The notes under the pieces were generated by a model, which was given only the letters and a program-made list of their open reading frames with translations, was not told the DNA's origin and did no database searches. Shown in pieces: positions 1 to 8,934 of a stretch of 35,316 nt of DNA (positions are counted from its first letter, which is position 1; each line of letters begins with the position of its first letter). The translations under genes were made by a program, and so were the position numbers. This DNA is from Prochlorococcus sp. AG-335-I21 (GTDB lineage Bacteria; Cyanobacteriota; Cyanobacteriia; PCC-6307; Cyanobiaceae): assembly GCA_003282225.1 (NCBI GenBank), contig QBZO01000009.1, positions 1 to 35,316 of the forward strand. Direction: 5' to 3'.

Positions 1-1404
1 ATTGGTTTTGATTTCAATCTATCAAATCTCTCAAGAGTTGTAGTCGCTTCTTGTCAGGAATTATATTATCAATACTTCGAAGAAACAAATTCTAAAAAAA
101 TTCTTATAGGGTATGATCGTAGATTCATGGCAAATGAGTTCGCAAAAGAAATAGCATCTTTTGTGAAAGGATGTGGTTTTGAACCCATTCTTTCTACTAG
201 TTATGTGACAACGCCTTCCTGCAGCTTATACGCCAAAAAATTTATGTTTTTAGGTTGTTTAGTTATTACTGCAAGTCATAATCCTTATAATTGGCTGGGT
301 TTAAAGATTAAAAGTTTTAAAGGATGTTCTGTGGATGAATCTTTTACACAGGAAGTTGAAAAAAGGCTACTTCTGGGAAACTCAATTGAAATATTGGGAG
401 GTGAATATGAAAAAGTTGATATTAAGAAGTTTCATTTAGATCAAATTAAATCTAATTTTAATATTGATTTTATTGCTAATAATTTAAAGAAAATGAATTT
501 GCAGATTTTTGTTGATTCTATGCATGGTACAGCAGCAAATTGCCTTAGTCAGATCTTTGAAGATTATGATTCAAAAATCTTTACTGAAATTAGAGCAGAT
601 TATGATCCTTTATTTGGAGGAAATCCTCCAGAGCCACTGCTAAAATATTTAGATAATTTAAAGGAAATATTAACAAGAACTTCTAAAAATGGTATTAAAA
701 CGCTAGGCATAATTTTTGATGGGGATGGCGATAGGATTGCTGTAATTGATGAAAAAGGGAGATTTTGTAGTACTCAAGTTTTATTACCTTTCTTTATTAG
801 TTATTTGGGAGAAAAGAATAAGAATTTATATCCAGTACTTAAAACTGTTAGTGGTTCAGACATAATTAGTAATATCGCGAAAAATCAAGATAGAGAGGTT
901 TACGAACTACCGGTAGGTTTTAAATATATCGCAAAAAAAATGATTAAAGAAAAAATATTTATTGGAGGAGAGGAATCAGGAGGGGTAGGTTTCGGAGACT
1001 TTATGCCGGAGAGAGATGCTTTATATGCAGCTATGATCTTATTAAATGGAATCGCAGAAAAATCAAAATATTTATACGAAACTTTAGATCAAATTCAAGA
1101 AAATTTTGGTCCAAGTTTTTATAGAAGAATTGATGTTAAATTTCCAAATCAATCAGAAAAAGAAATTCTTGAAAAATATATTAAAAATAATATTCCTTCA
1201 AAAATATGTGGTTATACTGTTATGAATGTCTCAAATATCGACGGCATAAAATTGAGAATGGATAATAATTTTTGGCTATTATTGAGGTTCTCAGGAACAG
1301 AGCCGCTTTTAAGATTGTATTGTGAGGCAAAATCTGAAAATGATTTAAATGAGGTTTTGGAATGGAGTCAAAAATACATAAATAAAGTAAAAAATATAAA
1401 ATGA
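1..1404 (+). CDS. Phosphoglucomutase/phosphomannomutase family protein, 5' end outside window
   Basis: An alpha-D-phosphohexomutase, which moves a phosphate between C6 and C1 of a hexose in sugar-nucleotide and glycogen metabolism. Although an ATG occurs at 127, the reading frame is open and protein-like from base 1 (it includes IGYDRRF, a typical N-terminal family motif), so the true start lies upstream of the window. The phosphoserine loop TASHNP is visible with the Ser codon at 274-276, then the metal-binding DGDGDR (718-735), the sugar-binding GGEESGG and the C-terminal phosphate-binding RFSGTEP. All four active-site signatures are intact. Its stop overlaps the start of the next gene by four bases (ATGA), suggesting translational coupling. 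Whether glucose or mannose phosphate is the substrate cannot be read from the sequence. Confidence 0.9.
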   Translation: MGFDFNLSNLSRVVVASCQELYYQYFEETNSKKILIGYDRRFMANEFAKEIASFVKGCGFEPILSTSYVTTPSCSLYAKKFMFLGCLVITASHNPYNWLGLKIKSFKGCSVDESFTQEVEKRLLLGNSIEILGGEYEKVDIKKFHLDQIKSNFNIDFIANNLKKMNLQIFVDSMHGTAANCLSQIFEDYDSKIFTEIRADYDPLFGGNPPEPLLKYLDNLKEILTRTSKNGIKTLGIIFDGDGDRIAVIDEKGRFCSTQVLLPFFISYLGEKNKNLYPVLKTVSGSDIISNIAKNQDREVYELPVGFKYIAKKMIKEKIFIGGEESGGVGFGDFMPERDALYAAMILLNGIAEKSKYLYETLDQIQENFGPSFYRRIDVKFPNQSEKEILEKYIKNNIPSKICGYTVMNVSNIDGIKLRMDNNFWLLLRFSGTEPLLRLYCEAKSENDLNEVLEWSQKYINKVKNIK

Positions 1405-1976
1405 AAAAATTATATTTAGCAAGTAAAAACCAAGGTAAAATTGAAGAATATAAAAAATTACTTTTAAATGTAAATTGCCAATTATTGCTTCAACCAGAAT
1501 CAATAGAAGTTGAGGAGAATGGGATTACATTTAGGGAGAATGCAATCAAAAAAGCAAGTGAAGTTTCTAAACAAACAAGAAACTATGCCATTGCAGATGA
1601 TTCAGGAATATGTATTGATGCTTTGGACGGTAAGCCAGGAATTTACTCATCAAGATATGCTGAAAATGATCAAAAAAGAATAGAAAGAGTTTTATATGAA
1701 CTTGATGGAGAAGAAAATAGAGGTGCTTTCTTTATTGCAAATGTTTGTGTTTGCTCTCCTACTGGGGATGTGATTTTAGAATCAGAAGCTAAATGTTTTG
1801 GAAACATTATTCTAAGCCCTAGAGGAAATAGTGGTTTTGGTTATGATCCTATTTTTGAGGAGTTATCAAGTAAATTAACATTCGCTGAGATGAATAATGA
1901 ATTAAAAGATTTATGTAGTCATCGTGGTAGAGCAGTTAAAAAAATCATTCCACAATTGTTAAATATAATTGCCTGA
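1401..1976 (+). CDS. rdgB: Non-canonical purine NTP pyrophosphatase (RdgB/HAM1)
   Basis: Hydrolyses dITP, XTP and ITP to monophosphates and so keeps deaminated purines out of DNA and RNA. The 191-residue length is normal. The N-terminal SKNQGK nucleotide-binding motif (residues about 8-13), ADDSGI (65-70), which carries the metal-binding and catalytic acids, GFGYDPIF in the C-terminal half and SHRGRA near the end are all standard for the family. It starts inside the stop of the mutase gene (ATGA overlap), so the two are probably co-translated. Its stop codon ends at 1976 and the opposing gene's stop begins at 1977, leaving no spacer between convergent genes. Confidence 0.93.
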   Translation: MKKLYLASKNQGKIEEYKKLLLNVNCQLLLQPESIEVEENGITFRENAIKKASEVSKQTRNYAIADDSGICIDALDGKPGIYSSRYAENDQKRIERVLYELDGEENRGAFFIANVCVCSPTGDVILESEAKCFGNIILSPRGNSGFGYDPIFEELSSKLTFAEMNNELKDLCSHRGRAVKKIIPQLLNIIA

Positions 1977-3464
1977 TTAATTGTTAACCCAAGATCCATG
2001 TAAGCCATGCGGAATGGATATTGGAAGTTCATAAATAGCTAATTCTTTTAAGTCTTTAGCATCTAGGATCACAAGGTCACTTCCTCTTCTACTACCATTC
2101 CATAACAGAATAAATAAGTAACCCTCATCTTCTTTGTTTGATGATTGTGATGGCACCATTATTGGTTCACTAACGAATCCGCTAGGTGCAGCTGACCAAG
2201 AAATTTCCTCTTTGGTAATCAAATTTATTTTTTTAATAGCTTGTAAAGGAGCATTCCCTATTTTCTTATCTGTACAAGCCATCCATGAGTAAGATGCTTT
2301 TAATCCTAAAAGTTTAGGGTTAACAGTAGCGAATTCGCAACATTGTGAGCTTAGAGTTTCAAGCTTAGAAGTCCCCCCCTTTAAGTCGATAATAGATCTT
2401 TTTAAATTACCTTCTGGATAGTTATCAAAGTCAATATCCCTAAAATTTTCATCGGGCCCAACAGAAGGAAAATCATCGTAAAAAATACTATCCAAAATTA
2501 TTTTTGAATCTTTTTCGTATGCATTAACATGATGAAAAACAAATCCATCTGGTGCATCTATAATTATTGGTGGTTGACCCTTAAATACACCACTTTCTCT
2601 TGGGATTATAAAAAATTTAGCTTTTTTATTAGGATTTGATTTCAAACATTGAGCGGCACCTTTTTGGCCCATTACAAATGGCAAAGGATTAAAGTCGATA
2701 GCGTTTTGTAAAAATATCGCCCAATTGGTTGTAATTGCAAAATCATGAAGGAATGCAAATCCATTAAACGTATCTTTTCTGTCTATTATCAATTCACCAG
2801 CATTTTCACCAGCATTTGAAAATTCCATTAATCTAATAGTACTTTTTGGACCGGTTTGTATTCCAAAAGTTACCAAAAGTTCAGATGACATATTTGAATT
2901 AAAATCAGATTTTGGATGAGCGCTAAATGCTTCGTTGCTCTTTAAAACTCCACCTAAAGTTGTTAATCCAATGGTATCAAGATTGTTAGGATCCAAGGCA
3001 TGTGGACCCGCTGCTTCCCATAGCGCAAGCACTTCATTGCCTAGTTTTATAACATGTGTATTAGCAATATTTTTGAATTTTAAATCTAAAGCATTATTTA
3101 AAATTCCTCCACTTTTTTGAGTACCAAAAACTCCTCTGTAAATAAATTTGTTAATCTTTTTTTCTTCTAAAAAACCTTTTGTTTGTACAAACTTATTTGT
3201 TAATGATGGTTTCCCATTCTCAAATCTAATTGCTGTAATCATTCCATCTCCATCAAAGGGATGATGAACCCATTGGCCTCCTCTTTCTAATATCCCTGGC
3301 CCGTTTCTGAATAGAGTTCCATTTAATTCCCCAATATTTCCCCCTTTACTTATATTTAATGGTTCATTTGTTAATTCTTTTTCAACATTTTTGTATGCAC
3401 TAGCCCAGTCTTCTTTGTTAAAAGCTGGATTATCATTAATTTGTTTTTCTTGAATATAAGTCAC
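1977..3464 (-). CDS. Carotenoid cleavage oxygenase (RPE65/apocarotenoid oxygenase family)
   Basis: A non-haem iron dioxygenase that cleaves a double bond in a carotenoid or apocarotenoid, giving retinal-like aldehydes. The 495-residue length fits. Four iron-ligand histidines can be placed: H183 (in SAHP), H240 (in FLHDF), H311 or H312 (in FHHVN) and H489 (in GLHGSW near the C terminus). The family's DGDGM motif is at about 71-75. The start codon is GTG at 3464, and no other good start lies nearby. The 80-base gap to hisB upstream holds two inverted repeats, one next to a GGAG ribosome-binding site. The resemblance is to cyanobacterial apocarotenoid-15,15'-oxygenase; the exact substrate is inference. 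Confidence 0.88.
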   Translation of the reverse strand: MTYIQEKQINDNPAFNKEDWASAYKNVEKELTNEPLNISKGGNIGELNGTLFRNGPGILERGGQWVHHPFDGDGMITAIRFENGKPSLTNKFVQTKGFLEEKKINKFIYRGVFGTQKSGGILNNALDLKFKNIANTHVIKLGNEVLALWEAAGPHALDPNNLDTIGLTTLGGVLKSNEAFSAHPKSDFNSNMSSELLVTFGIQTGPKSTIRLMEFSNAGENAGELIIDRKDTFNGFAFLHDFAITTNWAIFLQNAIDFNPLPFVMGQKGAAQCLKSNPNKKAKFFIIPRESGVFKGQPPIIIDAPDGFVFHHVNAYEKDSKIILDSIFYDDFPSVGPDENFRDIDFDNYPEGNLKRSIIDLKGGTSKLETLSSQCCEFATVNPKLLGLKASYSWMACTDKKIGNAPLQAIKKINLITKEEISWSAAPSGFVSEPIMVPSQSSNKEDEGYLFILLWNGSRRGSDLVILDAKDLKELAIYELPISIPHGLHGSWVNN

Positions 3465-3477
3465 TTTGAGGTTTTAA

Positions 3478-3505
3478 CTCCATTTATTTTCGCCAAAAAT
3501 AAATG
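3478..3505 (-). promoter_or_regulatory. Perfect 10-bp hairpin abutting the ribosome-binding site of the carotenoid oxygenase gene
   Basis: CATTTATTTT (3481-3490) and AAAATAAATG (3496-3505) form a perfect ten-pair stem with a five-base loop (CGCCA on the plus strand). On the minus strand, the last base of the stem is the first G of GGAG (3481-3478), about 13 bases before the GTG start at 3464. A second, weaker repeat (TTCAG 3519-3523 / CTGAA 3531-3535) lies just upstream. There is no U-run after the stem, so it is not a standard terminator. A role as a translational switch or an RNA-stability element is inference. Confidence 0.45.
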
Positions 3506-3544
3506 AAATTGTGGCTATTTCAGAAAAATACTGAATTTACCTAT

Positions 3545-4150
3545 CTAATCACTTTCTAACATTCCTTTACTACTTGGGATAGTTCCAGATCTTCTGATAT
3601 CTATTTCAGAAGCCATTCGCATTGCTCTTGAAAAGGCTTTAAAACATGCCTCAACTATATGATGAGAATTTGTACCATGAATTTGGTTGATATGAAGAGT
3701 GATTCCACTATTATTTACAAAAGCTATAAAAAATTCTCTTACTAATTCAGTATCGTAATTCCCTATTCTTGGTGCTTTTAATTTGAGATCATATGATAAA
3801 TGTGGCCTCCCTGAAATATCTAATGTTACTTGAACTAAAGCCTCATCTAAAGGTGCAAAAAAATGCCCAAATCTGTTTATCCCTTTTCTTTCTCCTAGTG
3901 CTCTAGTGAAGGCTTTCCCAAGAGCAATGCCAACATCCTCATTTGTATGATGGTCATCAATATGTGTATCTCCAATAGCTCTTATTTTTAAATCAAATAA
4001 TCCATGACTAGATATTTGATGCAACATATGATCTAAAAAAGGTATACCAGTATCAATTTCAGAAGTTCCATTGCCATCTATATTAAGAAAAATACTAATA
4101 TCTGTTTCATTTGTTTTTCTTTTAATTTCAGCTTGTCTTGAGGATGACAT
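3545..4150 (-). CDS. hisB: Imidazoleglycerol-phosphate dehydratase
   Basis: Catalyses the sixth step of histidine synthesis, dehydrating imidazole glycerol phosphate to imidazole acetol phosphate. This is the stand-alone monofunctional form (201 residues), without the phosphatase domain of the enterobacterial HisB. The metal-binding histidine clusters are present as DHMLHQ with SSHG and as DDHHTNED, with [11 protein letters not shown] in the second half, all diagnostic. It lies 21 bases downstream of fabI on the same strand, so the pair is probably co-transcribed; no other his gene is in the window, as is usual for scattered his genes in cyanobacteria. Confidence 0.96.
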   Translation of the reverse strand: MSSSRQAEIKRKTNETDISIFLNIDGNGTSEIDTGIPFLDHMLHQISSHGLFDLKIRAIGDTHIDDHHTNEDVGIALGKAFTRALGERKGINRFGHFFAPLDEALVQVTLDISGRPHLSYDLKLKAPRIGNYDTELVREFFIAFVNNSGITLHINQIHGTNSHHIVEACFKAFSRAMRMASEIDIRRSGTIPSSKGMLESD

Positions 4151-4171
4151 TTTATTTATTTAAATTGTAAT

Positions 4172-4954
4172 TTACATTCCATTAATGCAATAACCTGCAT
4201 CAACATAAATAGTTTGGCCTGATATGCCACTTGAAAGATCACTTAAAAGAAAAGCAGCTGTATTTCCTACTTCTGTTTGAGTAACTGTTCTTCGTAGGGG
4301 AGCTTTTTCTTCAACATTATGTATCATATCCAAAATGCCACCTATTGCAGAACTCGCAAGTGTTCTAATTGGACCAGCACTAATTGCATTTACTCTTACT
4401 TGCTTTTCAGGGCCCAGTTCTGCAGAAAGGTATCTTACTGAAGCCTCCAATGCTGCCTTTGCTACGCCCATTACATTATAGTTAGGTATAGCTCTCTCAG
4501 ATCCTAAATAAGTTAAAGAAACTACCCCAGCACCATCGCTGAAAAGTGGTTTTGCTGCTTTACATAGAGGTGCTAAAGAATAAGCACTAATATTCAAAGC
4601 TCTATCAAAGCCTTCGGATGAAGTTGCACTATAGTCTCCAATTAATTCGTCACGACCTGCGAATGCAAGACAATGAACTAACCCATCAATTAGACCCCAA
4701 TTGGTTTTAATATTTTCAAAAATTTCTTCAATTTGAGATGGATTTTGAACATCAAGTGGAAGGAATAATGATGGCTCTAAATCTTTGGTTAATTCTCTTA
4801 CTTTTGATTCAAACCTTCCTTTTTCATCAGGTAAATAAGTAATTCCTAGTTCAGCCCCAGCTTTTGAAAGTTGCTGAGCAATTCCCCATGCTATTGAACG
4901 ATTGTTGGCAATTCCAGTAACTAGAATTTTTTTGCCAGTTAAATTTAGAAGCAT
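4172..4954 (-). CDS. fabI: Enoyl-[acyl-carrier-protein] reductase (NADH)
   Basis: Performs the last reduction in each round of type II fatty-acid elongation, using NADH. The 260-residue short-chain dehydrogenase fold starts with the FabI-type nucleotide loop TGIANNRSIAWGIA. The catalytic set is visible as Y149, Y159 and K166, equivalent to the paired tyrosines and lysine of bacterial FabI. GPIRTLAS and the C-terminal GQTIYVDAGY are also typical. It heads a minus-strand pair with hisB and faces away from the thioredoxin-fold gene across a spacer of about 100 bases. Confidence 0.95.
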   Translation of the reverse strand: MLLNLTGKKILVTGIANNRSIAWGIAQQLSKAGAELGITYLPDEKGRFESKVRELTKDLEPSLFLPLDVQNPSQIEEIFENIKTNWGLIDGLVHCLAFAGRDELIGDYSATSSEGFDRALNISAYSLAPLCKAAKPLFSDGAGVVSLTYLGSERAIPNYNVMGVAKAALEASVRYLSAELGPEKQVRVNAISAGPIRTLASSAIGGILDMIHNVEEKAPLRRTVTQTEVGNTAAFLLSDLSSGISGQTIYVDAGYCINGM

Positions 4955-5055
4955 TTTATTTCTTATTTATATAATTGTCCTACAAAAAGTACACTTCTTT
5001 ACGTATTACTGCAAAATATACAATAAATTTCAACTATAGGGAATATTTTTTAAGT

Positions 5056-5649
5056 ATGGTTAAAACAAATTCAATGTTTTTGGAATTAGGGACTCAATTA
5101 CCTTCTTTCGAAATGATGAATACCAATTCATTTAATCAAGAAAACTATAATTTAACCAAACTAGATGATAGGCATTTACTTTTAATGTTTATTTGTGCCC
5201 ATTGTCCTTTTGTGAAATATATCGAAAATTATATTTCAGTTTTAAGTAGTGATATTGAGGATAAAGTTCAAACTATCGCAGTTTCAAGTAATGATATTGT
5301 TACTCATCCTTTAGATTCTCCAGGTTGTTTAAGAAATCAAGCTCAATTACAAGGATGGAGTTTTCCTTATCTTTATGATGAAAGTCAAGTTTTTGCCAAA
5401 GAGTTAAAGGCTGCATGTACGCCTGATTTTTATCTTTTCTCAAATGCTGGAAATAGAAAATTTGCCCTTTTTTATCATGGCCAACTTGATAGTAGTAGAC
5501 CTAGTAATGATATTTCTATCACTGGTGAAGATTTACATGCCGCTGTTAAAAGCTTAAATAAAAATAGTAATTATCCTCATGCTCAACAACCATCGCTTGG
5601 ATGCAATATAAAATGGACTCCAGGTAAAGAGCCTGATTGGTTTAAATAA
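5056..5649 (+). CDS. Thioredoxin-fold (AhpC/TSA-like) protein
   Basis: A 197-residue protein of the peroxiredoxin/thioredoxin-like superfamily. A CxxC-type motif, CAHCPFVKY, follows the first beta strand (LLLMFICAHC), and the rest of the fold is recognisable (AVSSND, SFPYLYDESQ, and CTPDFYLF with the conserved cis-proline). I prefer the ATG at 5056 (MVKTNSMF). The frame is open back to a TTG at 4975, but the extra 27 residues look non-conserved and would fill the divergent promoter region with fabI. Close relatives are usually annotated as thiol-disulfide isomerase or redoxin family; partner and role are unknown. Confidence 0.82.
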   Translation: MVKTNSMFLELGTQLPSFEMMNTNSFNQENYNLTKLDDRHLLLMFICAHCPFVKYIENYISVLSSDIEDKVQTIAVSSNDIVTHPLDSPGCLRNQAQLQGWSFPYLYDESQVFAKELKAACTPDFYLFSNAGNRKFALFYHGQLDSSRPSNDISITGEDLHAAVKSLNKNSNYPHAQQPSLGCNIKWTPGKEPDWFK

Positions 5650-5702
5650 ATTAAATATAATATTTATCCCAGAGAAAAACCTTTAAAGCTAATATAATTA
5701 AT

Positions 5703-6908
5703 ATGCAAATACCTCCATTTACATTAGAACGACAGTTCCAAGCAATCGGCTCTGATATTGAGGAGGCCGTTATAAAAGTTCTTAAAGGTGGACAATATAT
5801 AGGTGGTCAAGAGATTGTTAAATTTGAAGAGAATTTTGCATCTCTTGTTGGGGTAAATCATGCTGTTGGGTGTAATAGTGGGACTGATGCATTAATACTT
5901 GCTTTACGTGCTTTAGATATTGGGGAAGGAGATGAAGTGATTACTTCTTCTTTCAGCTTTTTCGCAACTGCTGAAGCCATAAGTGCAGTAGGCGCTAATC
6001 CAGTTTTGGTTGATATTAATCCAAATGATTATTTAATTAACATTGATTTAATTGAAGGAGAAATTAACTCTAATACTAAAGCTATTATGCCAGTCCATTT
6101 ATTTGGTAATGCTGTAAATATGAAGTCAATAAAAGCATTAGCTAAAAAATATAATCTAAAAATAATTGAGGATTGCGCGCAGGCAACTTGTACTATGTGG
6201 GGAAATTCTAAAGTAGGAAGTATTGGAGATATAGGATGCTTTAGCTTTTTTCCAACTAAGAATTTAGGCGCTGCTGGAGATGGAGGGGCAGTTACAACTT
6301 CAGACCAAAATATTGCAAAAAAGGTCAGAGAGTTGGCAGTTCATGGAAGTCCTAAAAGGTATCATCATACTCAAATAGGTTTTAATAGTAGGCTAGATAC
6401 TCTACAAGCAGCGGTTTTAAATATCAAAATAAAATCTGTATCAAAATGGATTAGTAATCGTAAAAAAATAGCTAATAATTATCTTGATTTATTAGAAAAA
6501 AATAGTTTCATTCATTTACCCAAGATTGATTCTGAAAACGTTTCTCATTCTTGGAATCAATTTGTGATCAAATTAAAAAATTATAATTACGATATAAATA
6601 ATGATTATTCAGAATTATTTGAAACTGATGTCAACAAAAATAATTCTTTAAGAAATTTATTGAAACTAAGACTTTCCGAGAAAGGAATTAATTCTATTAT
6701 TTATTATCCAATACCAATACATGCACAAAAAGCCTATAAAAATAAAAATTTTTCTAGAGAAAAACTCATTAATACAGAAAGAGTTTGTACTGAAGTACTT
6801 AGTCTACCAATGTATCCAGAAATTTATTATGAAGAGCAAGTTTATGTGGCAGAAAATTTAAATATTATTTTAAAAAGTTGTGTTAATGAACTTCAGATTT
6901 GTGCGTAA
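5703..6908 (+). CDS. DegT/DnrJ/EryC1/StrS family PLP-dependent sugar aminotransferase
   Basis: Transfers an amino group to a keto-sugar nucleotide, usually for cell-surface polysaccharide or lipopolysaccharide sugars. Family marks are the N-terminal GGQYIGG, the GCNSGTDALILALRAL stretch, EDCAQATC (aspartate facing the PLP ring nitrogen) and FFPTKNLGAAGDGG, which contains the PLP-binding lysine. The length of 401 residues is normal. Two TATAAT-like boxes (5656-5661 and 5693-5698) lie just upstream; only the first leaves room for a leader. The 3' end overlaps the end of the opposing photolyase gene by 16 bases. No other surface-sugar gene is adjacent, so the substrate is unknown. Confidence 0.9.
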   Translation: MQIPPFTLERQFQAIGSDIEEAVIKVLKGGQYIGGQEIVKFEENFASLVGVNHAVGCNSGTDALILALRALDIGEGDEVITSSFSFFATAEAISAVGANPVLVDINPNDYLINIDLIEGEINSNTKAIMPVHLFGNAVNMKSIKALAKKYNLKIIEDCAQATCTMWGNSKVGSIGDIGCFSFFPTKNLGAAGDGGAVTTSDQNIAKKVRELAVHGSPKRYHHTQIGFNSRLDTLQAAVLNIKIKSVSKWISNRKKIANNYLDLLEKNSFIHLPKIDSENVSHSWNQFVIKLKNYNYDINNDYSELFETDVNKNNSLRNLLKLRLSEKGINSIIYYPIPIHAQKAYKNKNFSREKLINTERVCTEVLSLPMYPEIYYEEQVYVAENLNIILKSCVNELQICA

Positions 6909-8329
6909 AGATCCTTAAAAAGTCTTTGCTGAATATTGTGATTAACTAAAGCCCCTGAATAATTATTTTTTTCCAAATCAGATATCTCACCATTAAGAAT
7001 ATCTGCGTTAGAAACCTTAGATAATTCAGGAATCCAGAATTTAATATATTTGCAAATAGGATCAAATTTTTTTGTTTGAGTATAAGGATTAAAAATTCTT
7101 AATGGTTTTGGATCCATACCACTACTCGCACTCCACTGCCAGCCTCCATTATTTGCCGCTAAATCACCATCTACTAATACCTTCATAAATTTTTCTTCAC
7201 CCATTTGCCAATTGCAAATAAGATCTTTTACTAGAAATGAAGCAACTATCATTCGACATCTATTATGCATCCAACCAGAACTATTAAGTTGTCTCATCGC
7301 TGCATCAATAATAGGAATTCCAGTCTGCCCATTGCTCCATCTAGTAAACCATTCATGATTATTTTGCCAAGGGAAAAGGTCCCATTTTTTTCTATAGGGC
7401 CCTTTCTCTAATTCTGGAAAATTAAATAAGCAATGTTGATAGAATTCTCTCCAAGCTAATTCTTTCTGCCAAGTTTCTATTGATATTCGATTGTGTTTAT
7501 TTATATTTATTAAGTCAGAAAATAATGTTGCATCCCAGACTTTTCGTATACTTATAGTCCCAAATCTCAATGAAGCGCTCAGGAAAGATGTTCCATTTTG
7601 AGATGGAAAGTCTCTTGAAGATTCGTAAGATCCAATTTTATCTTGGCAAATAAATTGATCTAATAATTTTTCGGCAGCGAGCTCTCCTGGTTTGCAAGGA
7701 CATAATTCAAATCCAGCAAAATTTATATTTTTATGAAATCGATCTAATATTAATCTTGACGTATCAATTTTCTTTTTTTCTTTAATCCCTATCTCTAAAT
7801 CTTTTAGATCACCAATATTATTAAAATTTTTTTTCACATTTACAAAATTAATTTTCGACTTTAAATTCTTGTAAAACGGACCATAAACTGAATATGGTTT
7901 GTTATCTCCAGTGAAAATTTGAGAAGGCTCTATTAATAGATGATCCCATAGTTCTATAAACTCAATATTAGATTTTTTTAAATTATCTTTAATTTCTAAA
8001 TCCCGATTAATTTCATAAGGTTCTATCGCTTTATTCCAAACAACAAACTTAGCATCAATTAATTTAGCTAATTTAGGTATCAGAATTAAGGGATCTCCCT
8101 CATCTATAATCAATCTACTTCCGAGATTTTTCCAGTTTTTACTTAATTCTTCGAGTGAATTCCCAAGAAACCATGCTCTAGATTTCGCATTGAAGTCGTA
8201 AGAATAATTTTGATCTAAAATATAGGTTGCAGTAATAGCATTTGATAAAGAAAATGCTTTTTTTAAAGCATTATTATCATTAATTCTAAGATCTTTTCTA
8301 TACCAAAAAAGTATTCTGGGGTTATTCAT
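6893..8329 (-). CDS. phrA: Deoxyribodipyrimidine photolyase (class I CPD photolyase)
   Basis: Uses blue light and FADH- to reverse UV-induced pyrimidine dimers. The 478-residue protein opens with the antenna-domain signature ILFWYRKDLRINDN. The FAD-binding C-terminal half is complete: WQKELAWREFYQH, GQTGIPIIDAAMRQL, GWMHNRCRM, VDGDLAANNGGWQW and DPKPLRIFNPYTQ. These support a photolyase rather than a diverged cryptochrome. The start overlaps the stop of the NUDIX gene upstream by four bases (ATGA at 8329-8326 on the minus strand), suggesting coupled translation. The last 16 bases overlap the convergent aminotransferase gene. Confidence 0.94.
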   Translation of the reverse strand: MNNPRILFWYRKDLRINDNNALKKAFSLSNAITATYILDQNYSYDFNAKSRAWFLGNSLEELSKNWKNLGSRLIIDEGDPLILIPKLAKLIDAKFVVWNKAIEPYEINRDLEIKDNLKKSNIEFIELWDHLLIEPSQIFTGDNKPYSVYGPFYKNLKSKINFVNVKKNFNNIGDLKDLEIGIKEKKKIDTSRLILDRFHKNINFAGFELCPCKPGELAAEKLLDQFICQDKIGSYESSRDFPSQNGTSFLSASLRFGTISIRKVWDATLFSDLININKHNRISIETWQKELAWREFYQHCLFNFPELEKGPYRKKWDLFPWQNNHEWFTRWSNGQTGIPIIDAAMRQLNSSGWMHNRCRMIVASFLVKDLICNWQMGEEKFMKVLVDGDLAANNGGWQWSASSGMDPKPLRIFNPYTQTKKFDPICKYIKFWIPELSKVSNADILNGEISDLEKNNYSGALVNHNIQQRLFKDLYAQI

Positions 8330-8889
8330 TTAATTACCAAAAATTGCTTTGCTCTAAACCAAGCTGTTACAGTTTTTGCATCCAGAATTTCATTACCACT
8401 AGAAATCAAATTATCCAAATTTTCAGGTTCCATAAGTAAGACTTCTATATCTTCATCTAAATCTCCTTTTACCTGATTGTTTAGTTTGCTTAAATCGCGT
8501 GCAAGAAATAAATGAATTACTTCATCTGAATATCCAGGAGCATTAACGAGAGCACCTAGTTCATCCCACTTTTCTGCTTTATATCCAGACTCTTCCTGAA
8601 GTTCTCTTTTGATTGAGTTTATTGGAGTCTCTCCTATTTCTAAAGTACCTGCTGGAAACTCAAGTAAATATCTTGATACAGCAAATCTATATTGGCGTAG
8701 AAGTATAACTTTATTTTCCTTTGTTATTGGTACGGCTAATGCAGCGTTTGGGAATATTATTTGTCCGTATTCATCTTCATGTCCATTGGGGAGTTCAATT
8801 CTATTTATTTCAAAACTAAATTTTTTTGTTCTTAATTCAGATATTTTTTGTTTAAAAATGGCTTTTTTGAAGTGATTTTTATCTTCCAT
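8326..8889 (-). CDS. NUDIX hydrolase (ADP-ribose pyrophosphatase-like)
   Basis: Hydrolyses a nucleoside diphosphate linked to another group; by overall layout ADP-ribose or a related sugar nucleotide is the most likely substrate. The NUDIX box is complete: a glycine, five residues, GETPINSIKRELQEESGY, which carries the REL-x-EE core. Upstream lies RQYRFAVSRYLLEFPAG, typical of the ADP-ribose pyrophosphatase subgroup (RQYR...EFPAG). The length is 187 residues. It is four-base overlapped with the photolyase gene downstream and follows folK by 45 bases on the same strand. Confidence 0.88.
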   Translation of the reverse strand: MEDKNHFKKAIFKQKISELRTKKFSFEINRIELPNGHEDEYGQIIFPNAALAVPITKENKVILLRQYRFAVSRYLLEFPAGTLEIGETPINSIKRELQEESGYKAEKWDELGALVNAPGYSDEVIHLFLARDLSKLNNQVKGDLDEDIEVLLMEPENLDNLISSGNEILDAKTVTAWFRAKQFLVIK

Positions 8890-8934
8890 AATTTAAATAA
8901 AAATACCCTAACAATTATTTTAGAATTTTGTAAA

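Noticed and set aside
2935-3120. Plus-strand frame of 61 codons
   Set aside because: Lies wholly inside the carotenoid oxygenase gene on the other strand; no independent coding sign.
4975-5055. 27-residue N-terminal extension of the thioredoxin-fold gene from a TTG
   Set aside because: Not protein-like compared with the family start at 5056, and it would fill the divergent promoter space with fabI.
5693-5698. Perfect TATAAT just before the DegT/StrS aminotransferase start
   Set aside because: Too close to the ATG at 5703 to leave a leader; TATAAT is frequent by chance in this A+T-rich DNA.
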